A stretch of DNA of 64,000 bases. It comes from Salvelinus alpinus. Taxonomy: Eukaryota > Chordata > Actinopteri > Salmoniformes > Salmonidae. The notes beneath the pieces were generated by a model. The model ran no database searches, was not told the origin of the DNA, and saw only the letters and a list, made by a program, of their open reading frames with translations. The stretch lies in assembly GCF_045679555.1 (NCBI RefSeq), contig NW_027256027.1, positions 1 through 64,000 of the forward strand, read 5' to 3'. A program made the position numbers and the translations under genes. Below are positions 33,601 through 46,440 of the stretch, piece by piece. Position 1 is the stretch's first letter; every line of letters starts with the position of its first letter.

Positions 33601-36600
33601 CAGGAAGTCCCATTGAGGTCAGAACTCTAGTCCTCCAGGAAGTCCCATTGAGGTCAGGAGAGCTCTGTATTCCTCCAGGAAGTCCCATTGAGGTCAGAAC
33701 TCTAGTCCTCCAGGAAGTCCCATTGAGGTCAGAACTCTAGTCCTCCAGGAAGTCCCATTGAGGTCAGGAGAGCTCTGTATTCCTCCAGGAAGTCCCATTG
33801 AGGTCAGGATAACTCTGTATTCCTCCAGGAAGTCCCATTGAGGTCAGGATAACTCTGTATTCCTCCAGGAAGTCCCATTGAGGTCAGAACTCTAGTCCTC
33901 CAGGAAGTCCCATTGAGGTCAGAACTCTAGTCCTCCAGGAAGTCCCATTGAGGTCAGGAGAGCTCTGTATTCCACCAGGAAGTCCCATTGAGGTCAGGAG
34001 AACTCTGTATTCCTCCAGGAAGTCCCATTGAGGTCAGGAGAACTCTGTATTCCTCCAGGAAGTCCCATTGAGGTCAGGAGAACTCTGTATTCCTCCAGGA
34101 AGTCCCATTGAGGTCAGGAGAACTCTGTATTCCTCCAGGAAGTCCCATTGAGGTCAGGAGAACTCTGTATTCCTCCAGGAAGTCCCATTGAGGTCAGGAG
34201 AACTCTGTATTCCTCCAGGAAGTCCCATTGAGGTCAGGAGAACTCTGTATTCCTCCAGGAAGTCCCATTGAGGTCAGGAGAGCTCTGTATTCCTCCAGGA
34301 AGTCCCATTGAGGTCAGAACTCTAGTCCTCCAGGAAGTCCCATTGAGGTCAGAACTCTAGTCCTCCAGGAAGTCCCATTGAGGTCAGAACTCTAGTCCTC
34401 CAGGAAGTCCCATTGAGGTCAGGAGAACTCTGTATTCCTCCAGGAAGTCCCATTGAGGTCAGGAGAGCTCTGTATTCCTCCAGGAAGTCCCATTGAGGTC
34501 AGAACTCTAGTCCTCCAGGAAGTCCCATTGAGGTCAGAACTCTAGTCCTCCAGGAAGTCCCATTGAGGTCAGAACTCTAGTCCTCCAGGAAGTCCCATTG
34601 AGGTCAGGAGAACTCTGTATTCCTCCAGGAAGTCCCATTGAGGTCAGGATAACTCTGTATTCCTCCAGGAAGTCCCATTGAGGTCAAAACTCTAGTCCTC
34701 CAGGAAGTCCCATTGAGGTCAGAACTCTAGTCCTCCAGGAAGTCCCATTGAGGTCAGAACTCTAGTCCTCCAGGAAGTCCCATTGAGGTCAGAACTCTAG
34801 TCCTCCAGGAAGTCCCATTGAGGTCAGAACTCTAGTCCTCCAGGAAGTCCCATTGAGGTCAGGAGAACTCTGTATTCCTCCAGGAAGTCCCATTGAGGTC
34901 AGGAGAGCTCTGTATTCCTCCAGGAAGTCCCATTGAGGTCAGAACTCTAGTCCTCCAGGAAGTCCCATTGAGGTCAGAACTCTAGTCCTCCAGGAAGTCC
35001 CATTGAGGTCAGAACTCTAGTCCTCCAGGAAGTCCCATTGAGGTCAGAACTCTAGTCCTCCAGGAAGTCCCATTGAGGTCAGGAGAACTCTGTATTCCTC
35101 CAGGAAGTCCCATTGAGGTCAGAACTCTAGTCCTCCAGGAAGTCCCATTGAGGTCAGAACTCTGTAGTCCTCCAGGAAGTCCCATTGAGGTCAGGAGAGC
35201 TCTGTATTCCTCCAGGAAGTCCCATTGAGGTCAGAACTCTAGTCCTCCAGGAAGTCCCATTGAGGTCAGAACTCTAGTCCTCCAGGAAGTCCCATTGAGG
35301 TCAGGAGAGCTCTGTATTCCTCCAGGAAGTCCCATTGAGGTCAGGAAAACTCTCTATTCCCCCAGGAAGTCCCATTGAGGTCAGGAGAACTCTGTATTCC
35401 TCCAGGAAGTCCCATTGAGGTCAGGAGAGCTCTGTATTCCTCCAGGAAGTCCCATTGAGGTCAGGAGAGCTCTGTATTCCTCCAGGAAGTCCCATTGAGG
35501 TCAGGAGAGCTCTGTATTCCTCCAGGAAGTCCCATTGAGGTCAGGAGAGCTCTGTATTCCTCCAGGAAGTCCCATTGAGGTCAGGAGAGCTCTGTATTCC
35601 TCCAGGAAGTCCCATTGAGGTCAGAACTCTAGTCCTCCAGGAAGTCCCATTGAGGTCAGAACTCTAGTCCTCCAGGAAGTCCCATTGAGGTCAGGAGAGC
35701 TCTGTATTCCTCCAGGAAGTCCCATTGAGGTCAGAACTCTAGTCCTCCAGGAAGTCCCATTGAGGTCAGAACTCTAGTCCTCCAGGAAGTCCCATTGAGG
35801 TCAGGAGAGCTCTGTATTCCTCCAGGAAGTCCCATTGAGGTCAGGAGAACTCTGTATTCCTCCAGGAAGTCCCATTGAGGTCAGGAGAACTCTGTATTCC
35901 TCCAGGAAGTCCCATTGAGGTCAGGATAACTCTGTATTCCTCCAGGAAGTCCCATTGAGGTCAGGAGAACTCTGTATTCCTCCAGGAAATCCCATTGAGG
36001 TCAGGAGAACTCTGTATTCCTCCAGGAAGTCCCATTGAGGTCAGGGTAACTCTGTATTCCACCAGGAAGTCCCATTGAGGTCAGGAGAACTCTGTATTCC
36101 TCCAGGAAGTCCCATTGAGGTCAGGGTAACTCTGTATTCCTCCAGGAAGTCTCATTGAGGTCAGGAGAACTCTGTATTCCTCCAGGAAGTCCCATTGAGG
36201 TCAGGAGAACTCTGTATTCCTCCAGGAAGTCCCATTGAGGTCAGGAGAGCTCTGTATTCCACCAGGAAGTCCCATTGAGGTCAGGAGAACTCTGTATTCC
36301 TCCAGGAAGTCCCATTGAGGTCAGGAGAACTCTGTATTCCTCCAGGAAGTCCCATTGAGGTCAGGAGAACTCTGTATTCCTCCAGGAAGTCCCATTGAGG
36401 TCAGGAGAACTCTGTATTCCTCCAGGAAGTCCCATTGAGGTCAGGAGAACTCTGTATTCCTCCAGGAAGTCCCATTGAGGTCAGGAGAACTCTGTATTCC
36501 TCCAGGAAGTCCCATTGAGGTCAGGAGAACTCTGTATTCTTCCAGGAAGTCCCATTGAGGTCAGGAGAGCTCTGTATTCCTCCAGGAAGTCCCATTGAGG

Positions 36601-39600
36601 TCAGAACTCTAGTCCTCCAGGAAGTCCCATTGAGGTCAGAACTCTAGTCCTCCAGGAAGTCCCATTGAGGTCAGAACTCTAGTCCTCCAGGAAGTCCCAT
36701 TGAGGTCAGGAGAACTCTGTATTCCTCCAGGAAGTCCCATTGAGGTCAGGAGAGCTCTGTATTCCTCCAGGAAGTCCCATTGAGGTCAGAACTCTAGTCC
36801 TCCAGGAAGTCCCATTGAGGTCAGAACTCTAGTCCTCCAGGAAGTCCCATTGAGGTCAGAACTCTAGTCCTCCAGGAAGTCCCATTGAGGTCAGGAGAAC
36901 TCTGTATTCCTCCAGGAAGTCCCATTGAGGTCAGGGTAACTCTGTATTCCTCCAGGAAGTCTCATTGAGGTCAGGAGAACTCTGTATTCCTCCAGGAAGT
37001 CCCATTGAGGTCAGGAGAACTCTGTATTCCTCCAGGAAGTCCCATTGAGGTCAGGATAACTCTGTATTCCTCCAGGAAGTCCCATTGAGGTCAGGGTAAC
37101 TCTGTATTCCACCAGGAAGTCCCATTGAGGTCAGGAGAACTCTGTATTCCTCCAGGAAGTCCCATTGAGGTCAGGGTAACTCTGTATTCCTCCAGGAAGT
37201 CCCATTGAGGTCAGGAGAGCTCTGTATTCCTCCAGGAAGTCCCATTGAGGTCAGGATAACTCTGTATTCCTCCAGGAAGTCCAATTGAGGTCAGGATAAC
37301 TCTGTATTCCTCCAGGAAGTCCCATTGAGGTCAGGAGAACTCTGTATTCCTCCAGGAAATCCCATTGAGGTCAGGAGAACTCTGTATTCCTCCAGGAAGT
37401 CCCATTGAGGTCAGGGTAACTCTGTATTCCACCAGGAAGTCCCATTGAGGTCAGGAGAACTCTGTATTCCTCCAGGAAGTCCCATTGAGGTCAGGGTAAC
37501 TCTGTATTCCTCCAGGAAGTCCCATTGAGGTCAGGAGAACTCTGTATTCCTCCAGGAAGTCACATTGAGGTCAGGAGAGCTCTGTATTCCTCCAGGAAGT
37601 CCCATTGAGGTCAGGAGAGCTCTGTATTCCTCCAGGAAGTCCCATTGAGGTCAGGAGAACTCTGTATTCCTCCAGGAAGTCCCATTGAGGTCAGGAAACT
37701 CTGTATTCCTCCAGGAAGTCCCATTGAGGTCAGGATAACTCTGTATTCCTCCAGGAAGTCCCATTGAGGTCAGGAGAACTCTGTATTCCTCCAGGAAGTC
37801 CCATTGAGGTCAGGATAACTCTGTATTCCTCCAGGAAGTCCAATTGAGGTCAGGATAACTCTGTATTCCTCCAGGAAGTCCCATTGAGGTCAGGAGAACT
37901 CTGTATTCCTCCAGGAAATCCCATTGAGGTCAGGAGAACTCTGTATTCCTCCAGGAAGTCCCATTGAGGTCAGGGTAACTCTGTATTCCACCAGGAAGTC
38001 CCATTGAGGTCAGGAGAACTCTGTATTCCTCCAGGAAGTCCCATTGAGGTCAGGGTAACTCTGTATTCCTCCAGGAAGTCCCATTGAGGTCAGGAGAACT
38101 CTGTATTCCTCCAGGAAGTCACATTGAGGTCAGGAGAGCTCTGTATTCCTCCAGGAAGTCCCATTGAGGTCAGGAGAGCTCTGTATTCCTCCAGGAAGTC
38201 CCATTGAGGTCAGGAGAACTCTGTATTCCTCCAGGAAGTCCCATTGAGGTCAGGAGAACTCTGTATTCCTCCAGGAAGTCCCATTGAGGTCAGGATAACT
38301 CTGTATTCCTCCAGGAAGTCCCATTGAGGTCAGGAGAACTCTGTATTCCTCCAGGAAATCCCATTGAGGTCAGGAGAACTCTGTATTCCTCCAGGAAGTC
38401 CCATTGAGGTCAGGGTAACTCTGTATTCCACCAGGAAGTCCCATTGAGGTCAGGAGAACTCTGTATTCCTCCAGGAAGTCCCATTGAGGTCAGGGTAACT
38501 CTGTATTCCTCCAGGAAGTCTCATTGAGGTCAGGAGAACTCTGTATTCCTCCAGGAAGTCCCATTGAGGTCAGGAGAACTCTGTATTCCTCCAGGAAGTC
38601 CCATTGAGGTCAGGAGAGCTCTGTATTCCACCAGGAAGTCCCATTGAGGTCAGAAGAGCTCTGTATTCCTCCAGGAAGTCCCATTGAGGTCAGAACTCTA
38701 GTCCTCCAGGAAGTCCCATTGAGGTCAGAACTCTAGTCCTCCAGGAAGTCCCATTGAGGTCAGAACTCTAGTCCTCCAGGAAGTCCCATTGAGGTCAGGA
38801 GAACTCTATTCCTCCAGGAAGTCCCATTGAGGTCAGGAGAGCTCTGTATTCCTCCAGGAAGTCCCATTGAGGTCAGAACTCTAGTCCTCCAGGAAGTCCC
38901 ATTGAGGTCAGAACTCTAGTCCTCCAGGAAGTCCCATTGAGGTCAGAACTCTAGTCCTCCAGGAAGTCCCATTGAGGTCAGGAGAACTCTGTATTCCTCC
39001 AGGAAGTCCCATTGAGGTCAGAACTCTAGTCCTCCAGGAAGTCCCATTGAGGTCAGAACTCTAGTCCTCCAGGAAGTCCCATTGAGGTCAGGAGAGCTCT
39101 GTATTCCTCCAGGAAGTCCCATTGAGGTCAGAACTCTAGTCCTCCAGGAAGTCCCATTGAGGTCAGAACTCTAGTCCTCCAGGAAGTCCCATTGAGGTCA
39201 GGAGAGCTCTGTATTCCTCCAGGAAGTCCCATTGAGGTCAGGAGAGCTCTGTATTCCTCCAGGAAGTCCCATTGAGGTCAGGATAACTCTGTATTCCTCC
39301 AGGAAGTCCCATTGAGGTCAGGATAACTCTGTATTCCTCCAGGAAGTCCCATTGAGGTCGGGAGAGCTCTGTATTCCTCCAGGAAGTCCCATTGAGGTCA
39401 GGAGAACTCTGTATTCCTCCAGGAAGTCCCATTGAGGTCAGGAGAGCTCTGTATTCCTCCAGGAAGTCCCATTGAGGTCAGGATAACTCTGTATTCCTCC
39501 AGGAAGTCCCATTGAGGTCAGGAGAACTGTATTCCTCCAGGAAATCCCATTGAGGTCAGGAGAACTCTGTATTCCTTCAGGAAGTCCCATTGAGGTCAGG

Positions 39601-42600
39601 GTAACTCTGTATTCCACCAGGAAGTCCCATTGAGGTCAGGAGAACTCTGTATTCCTCCAGGAAGTCCCATTGAGGTCAGGAGAACTGTATTCCTCCAGGA
39701 AATCCCATTGAGGTCAGGAGAACTCTGTATTCCTTCAGGAAGTCCCATTGAGGTCAGGGTAACTCTGTATTCCACCAGGAAGTCCCATTGAGGTCAGGAG
39801 AACTCTGTATTCCTCCAGGAAGTCCCATTGAGGTCAGGGTAACTCTGTATTCCTCCAGGAAGTCCCATTGAGGTCAGGAGAACTCTGTATTCCTCCAGGA
39901 AGTCACATTGAGGTCAGGAGAGCTCTGTATTCCTCCAGGAAGTCCCATTGAGGTCAGGAGAGCTCTGTATTCCTCCAGGAAGTCCCATTGAGGTCAGGAG
40001 AACTCTGTATTCCTCCAGGAAGTCCCATTGAGGTCAGGAGAACTCTGTATTCCTCCAGGAAGTCCCATTGAGGTCAGGAGAGCTCTGTATTCCTCCAGGA
40101 AGTCCCATTGAGGTCAGGATAACTCTGTATTCCTCCAGGAAGTCCCATTGAGGTCAGGGTAACTCTGTATTCCACCAGGAAGTCCCATTGAGGTCAGGAG
40201 AACTCTGTATTCCTCCAGGAAGTCCCATTGAGGTCAGGGTAACTCTGTATTCCTCCAGGAAGTCCCATTGAGGTCAGGAGAACTCTGTATTCCTCCAGGA
40301 AGTCCCATTGAGGTCAGGAGAGCTCTGTATTCCTCCAGGAAGTCCCATTGAGGTCAGGAGAGCTCTGTATTCCTCCAGGAAGTCCCATTGAGGTCAGGAT
40401 AACTCTGTATTCCTCCAGGAAGTCCAATTGAGGTCAGGATAACTCTGTATTCCTCCAGGAAGTCCCATTGAGGTCAGGAGAACTCTGTATTCCTCCAGGA
40501 AATCCCATTGAGGTCAGGAGAACTCTGTATTCCTCCAGGAAGTCCCATTGAGGTCAGGGTAACTCTGTATTCCACCAGGAAGTCCCATTGAGGTCAGGAG
40601 AACTCTGTATTCCTCCAGGAAGTCCCATTGAGGTCAGGGTAACTCTGTATTCCTCCAGGAAGTCCCATTGAGGTCAGGAGAACTCTGTATTCCTCCAGGA
40701 AGTCACATTGAGGTCAGGAGAGCTCTGTATTCCTCCAGGAAGTCCCATTGAGGTCAGGAGAGCTCTGTATTCCTCCAGGAAGTCCCATTGAGGTCAGGAG
40801 AACTCTGTATTCCTCCAGGAAGTCCCATTGAGGTCAGGAGAACTCTGTATTCCTCCAGGAAGTCCCATTGAGGTCAGGATAACTCTGTATTCCTCCAGGA
40901 AGTCCCATTGAGGTCAGGAGAACTCTGTATTCCTCCAGGAAATCCCATTGAGGTCAGGAGAACTCTGTATTCCTCCAGGAAGTCCCATTGAGGTCAGGGT
41001 AACTCTGTATTCCACCAGGAAGTCCCATTGAGGTCAGGAGAACTCTGTATTCCTCCAGGAAGTCCCATTGAGGTCAGGGTAACTCTGTATTCCTCCAGGA
41101 AGTCTCATTGAGGTCAGGAGAACTCTGTATTCCTCCAGGAAGTCCCATTGAGGTCAGGAGAACTCTGTATTCCTCCAGGAAGTCCCATTGAGGTCAGGAG
41201 AGCTCTGTATTCCACCAGGAAGTCCCATTGAGGTCAGGAGAACTCTGTATTCCTCCAGGAAGTCCCATTGAGGTCAGGAGAACTCTGTATTCCTCCAGGA
41301 AGTCCCATTGAGGTCAGGAGAACTCTGTATTCCTCCAGGAAGTCCCATTGAGGTCAGGAGAACTCTGTATTCCTCCAGGAAGTCCCATTGAGGTCAGGAG
41401 AACTCTGTATTCCTCCAGGAAGTCCCATTGAGGTCAGGAGAACTCTGTATTCCTCCAGGAAGTCCCATTGAGGTCAGGAGAACTCTGTATTCTTCCAGGA
41501 AGTCCCATTGAGGTCAGGAGAGCTCTGTATTCCTCCAGGAAGTCCCATTGAGGTCAGAACTCTAGTCCTCCAGGAAGTCCCATTGAGGTCAGAACTCTAG
41601 TCCTCCAGGAAGTCCCATTGAGGTCAGAACTCTAGTCCTCCAGGAAGTCCCATTGAGGTCAGGAGAACTCTGTATTCCTCCAGGAAGTCCCATTGAGGTC
41701 AGGAGAGCTCTGTATTCCTCCAGGAAGTCCCATTGAGGTCAGAACTCTAGTCCTCCAGGAAGTCCCATTGAGGTCAGAACTCTAGTCCTCCAGGAAGTCC
41801 CATTGAGGTCAGAACTCTAGTCCTCCAGGAAGTCCCATTGAGGTCAGGAGAACTCTGTATTCCTCCAGGAAGTCCCATTGAGGTCAGAACTCTAGTCCTC
41901 CAGGAAGTCCCATTGAGGTCAGAACTCTAGTCCTCCAGGAAGTCCCATTGAGGTCAGAACTCTAGTCCTCCAGGAAGTCCCATTGAGGTCAGGAGAGCTC
42001 TGTATTCCACCAGGAAGTCCCATTGAGGTCAGGAGAACTCTGTATTCCTCCAGGAAGTCCCATTGAGGTCAGGAGAACTCTGTATTCCTCCAGGAAGTCC
42101 CATTGAGGTCAGGAGAACTCTGTATTCCTCCAGGAAGTCCCATTGAGGTCAGGAGAACTCTGTATTCCTCCAGGAAGTCCCATTGAGGTCAGGAGAACTC
42201 TGTATTCCTCCAGGAAGTCCCATTGAGGTCAGGAGAACTCTGTATTCCTCCAGGAAGTCCCATTGAGGTCAGGAGAACTCTGTATTCCTCCAGGAAGTCC
42301 CATTGAGGTCAGGAGAGCTCTGTATTCCTCCAGGAAGTCCCATTGAGGTCAGAACTCTAGTCCTCCAGGAAGTCCCATTGAGGTCAGAACTCTAGTCCTC
42401 CAGGAAGTCCCATTGAGGTCAGAACTCTAGTCCTCCAGGAAGTCCCATTGAGGTCAGGAGAACTCTGTATTCCTCCAGGAAGTCCCATTGAGGTCAGGAG
42501 AGCTCTGTATTCCTCCAGGAAGTCCCATTGAGGTCAGAACTCTAGTCCTCCAGGAAGTCCCATTGAGGTCAGAACTCTAGTCCTCCAGGAAGTCCCATTG

Positions 42601-45600
42601 AGGTCAGAACTCTAGTCCTCCAGGAAGTCCCATTGAGGTCAGGAGAACTCTGTATTCCTCCAGGAAGTCCCATTGAGGTCAGAACTCTAGTCCTCCAGGA
42701 AGTCCCATTGAGGTCAGAACTCTAGTCCTCCAGGAAGTCCCATTGAGGTCAGGAGAGCTCTGTATTCCTCCAGGAAGTCCCATTGAGGTCAGAACTCTAG
42801 TCCTCCAGGAAGTCCCATTGAGGTCAGAACTCTAGTCCTCCAGGAAGTCCCATTGAGGTCAGGAGAGCTCTGTATTCCTCCAGGAAGTCCCATTGAGGTC
42901 AGGATAACTCTGTATTCCTCCAGGAAGTCCCATTGAGGTCAGGATAACTCTGTATTCCTCCAGGAAGTCCCATTGAGGTCAGAACTCTAGTCCTCCAGGA
43001 AGTCCCATTGAGGTCAGAACTCTAGTCCTCCAGGAAGTCCCATTGAGGTCAGGAGAGCTCTGTATTCCACCAGGAAGTCCCATTGAGGTCAGGAGAACTC
43101 TGTATTCCTCCAGGAAGTCCCATTGAGGTCAGGAGAACTCTGTATTCCTCCAGGAAGTCCCATTGAGGTCAGGAGAACTCTGTATTCCTCCAGGAAGTCC
43201 CATTGAGGTCAGGAGAACTCTGTATTCCTCCAGGAAGTCCCATTGAGGTCAGGAGAACTCTGTATTCCTCCAGGAAGTCCCATTGAGGTCAGGAGAACTC
43301 TGTATTCCTCCAGGAAGTCCCATTGAGGTCAGGAGAACTCTGTATTCCTCCAGGAAGTCCCATTGAGGTCAGGAGAGCTCTGTATTCCTCCAGGAAGTCC
43401 CATTGAGGTCAGAACTCTAGTCCTCCAGGAAGTCCCATTGAGGTCAGAACTCTAGTCCTCCAGGAAGTCCCATTGAGGTCAGAACTCTAGTCCTCCAGGA
43501 AGTCCCATTGAGGTCAGGAGAACTCTGTATTCCTCCAGGAAGTCCCATTGAGGTCAGGAGAGCTCTGTATTCCTCCAGGAAGTCCCATTGAGGTCAGAAC
43601 TCTAGTCCTCCAGGAAGTCCCATTGAGGTCAGAACTCTAGTCCTCCAGGAAGTCCCATTGAGGTCAGAACTCTAGTCCTCCAGGAAGTCCCATTGAGGTC
43701 AGGAGAACTCTGTATTCCTCCAGGAAGTCCCATTGAGGTCAGGATAACTCTGTATTCCTCCAGGAAGTCCCATTGAGGTCAAAACTCTAGTCCTCCAGGA
43801 AGTCCCATTGAGGTCAGAACTCTAGTCCTCCAGGAAGTCCCATTGAGGTCAGAACTCTAGTCCTCCAGGAAGTCCCATTGAGGTCAGAACTCTAGTCCTC
43901 CAGGAAGTCCCATTGAGGTCAGAACTCTAGTCCTCCAGGAAGTCCCATTGAGGTCAGAACTCTAGTCCTCCAGGAAGTCCCATTGAGGTCAGGAGAACTC
44001 TGTATTCCTCCAGGAAGTCCCATTGAGGTCAGGAGAGCTCTGTATTCCTCCAGGAAGTCCCATTGAGGTCAGAACTCTAGTCCTCCAGGAAGTCCCATTG
44101 AGGTCAGAACTCTAGTCCTCCAGGAAGTCCCATTGAGGTCAGAACTCTAGTCCTCCAGGAAGTCCCATTGAGGTCAGAACTCTAGTCCTCCAGGAAGTCC
44201 CATTGAGGTCAGGAGAACTCTGTATTCCTCCAGGAAGTCCCATTGAGGTCAGAACTCTAGTCCTCCAGGAAGTCCCATTGAGGTCAGAACTCTGTAGTCC
44301 TCCAGGAAGTCCCATTGAGGTCAGGAGAGCTCTGTATTCCTCCAGGAAGTCCCATTGAGGTCAGAACTCTAGTCCTCCAGGAAGTCCCATTGAGGTCAGA
44401 ACTCTAGTCCTCCAGGAAGTCCCATTGAGGTCAGGAGAGCTCTGTATTCCTCCAGGAAGTCCCATTGAGGTCAGGAAAACTCTCTATTCCCCCAGGAAGT
44501 CCCATTGAGGTCAGGAGAACTCTGTATTCCTCCAGGAAGTCCCATTGAGGTCAGGAGAGCTCTGTATTCCTCCAGGAAGTCCCATTGAGGTCAGGAGAGC
44601 TCTGTATTCCTCCAGGAAGTCCCATTGAGGTCAGGAGAGCTCTGTATTCCTCCAGGAAGTCCCATTGAGGTCAGGAGAGCTCTGTATTCCTCCAGGAAGT
44701 CCCATTGAGGTCAGAACTCTAGTCCTCCAGGAAGTCCCATTGAGGTCAGAACTCTAGTCCTCCAGGAAGTCCCATTGAGGTCAGGAGAGCTCTGTATTCC
44801 TCCAGGAAGTCCCATTGAGGTCAGAACTCTAGTCCTCCAGGAAGTCCCATTGAGGTCAGAACTCTAGTCCTCCAGGAAGTCCCATTGAGGTCAGGAGAGC
44901 TCTGTATTCCTCCAGGAAGTCCCATTGAGGTCAGGAGAACTCTGTATTCCTCCAGGAAGTCCCATTGAGGTCAGGAGAACTCTGTATTCCTCCAGGAAGT
45001 CCCATTGAGGTCAGGATAACTCTGTATTCCTCCAGGAAGTCCCATTGAGGTCAGGAGAACTCTGTATTCCTCCAGGAAATCCCATTGAGGTCAGGAGAAC
45101 TCTGTATTCCTCCAGGAAGTCCCATTGAGGTCAGGAGAGCTCTGTATTCCTCCAGGAAGTCCCATTGAGGTCAGAACTCTAGTCCTCCAGGAAGTCCCAT
45201 TGAGGTCAGAACTCTAGTCCTCCAGGAAGTCCCATTGAGGTCAGGAGAGCTCTGTATTCCTCCAGGAAGTCCCATTGAGGTCAGAACTCTAGTCCTCCAG
45301 GAAGTCCCATTGAGGTCAGAACTCTAGTCCTCCAGGAAGTCCCATTGAGGTCAGGAGAGCTCTGTATTCCTCCAGGAAGTCCCATTGAGGTCAGGAGAAC
45401 TCTGTATTCCTCCAGGAAGTCCCATTGAGGTCAGGAGAACTCTGTATTCCTCCAGGAAGTCCCATTGAGGTCAGGATAACTCTGTATTCCTCCAGGAAGT
45501 CCCATTGAGGTCAGGAGAACTCTGTATTCCTCCAGGAAATCCCATTGAGGTCAGGAGAACTCTGTATTCCTCCAGGAAGTCCCATTGAGGTCAGGGTAAC

Positions 45601-46440
45601 TCTGTATTCCACCAGGAAGTCCCATTGAGGTCAGGAGAACTCTGTATTCCTCCAGGAAGTCCCATTGAGGTCAGGGTAACTCTGTATTCCTCCAGGAAGT
45701 CTCATTGAGGTCAGGAGAACTCTGTATTCCTCCAGGAAGTCCCATTGAGGTCAGGAGAACTCTGTATTCCTCCAGGAAGTCCCATTGAGGTCAGGAGAGC
45801 TCTGTATTCCACCAGGAAGTCCCATTGAGGTCAGGAGAACTCTGTATTCCTCCAGGAAGTCCCATTGAGGTCAGGAGAACTCTGTATTCCTCCAGGAAGT
45901 CCCATTGAGGTCAGGAGAACTCTGTATTCCTCCAGGAAGTCCCATTGAGGTCAGGAGAACTCTGTATTCCTCCAGGAAGTCCCATTGAGGTCAGGAGAAC
46001 TCTGTATTCCTCCAGGAAGTCCCATTGAGGTCAGGAGAACTCTGTATTCCTCCAGGAAGTCCCATTGAGGTCAGGAGAACTCTGTATTCTTCCAGGAAGT
46101 CCCATTGAGGTCAGGAGAGCTCTGTATTCCTCCAGGAAGTCCCATTGAGGTCAGAACTCTAGTCCTCCAGGAAGTCCCATTGAGGTCAGAACTCTAGTCC
46201 TCCAGGAAGTCCCATTGAGGTCAGAACTCTAGTCCTCCAGGAAGTCCCATTGAGGTCAGGAGAACTCTGTATTCCTCCAGGAAGTCCCATTGAGGTCAGG
46301 AGAGCTCTGTATTCCTCCAGGAAGTCCCATTGAGGTCAGAACTCTAGTCCTCCAGGAAGTCCCATTGAGGTCAGAACTCTAGTCCTCCAGGAAGTCCCAT
46401 TGAGGTCAGAACTCTAGTCCTCCAGGAAGTCCCATTGAGG
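28090..46440 (+). repeat. Tandem duplication of about 9 kb of the satellite
   Basis: Monomer order and rare variants repeat at an offset of 8,943 bp, then 8,942 after a 1-base deletion near 37693. Examples are GGATAACT at 28111 and 37054, and GAAGAGCT at 29711 and 38653. Further right the offset rises to 9,130 (TCTGTAGTCC at 35161 and 44291), explained by small insertions of whole monomers near 39.5-39.7, 41.95 and 43.9 kb. Copy one is about 28.1-37.0 kb and copy two about 37.0-46.4 kb. Copy two also carries an extra duplication of about 420 bp near 45.1-45.5 kb. Confidence 0.85.
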
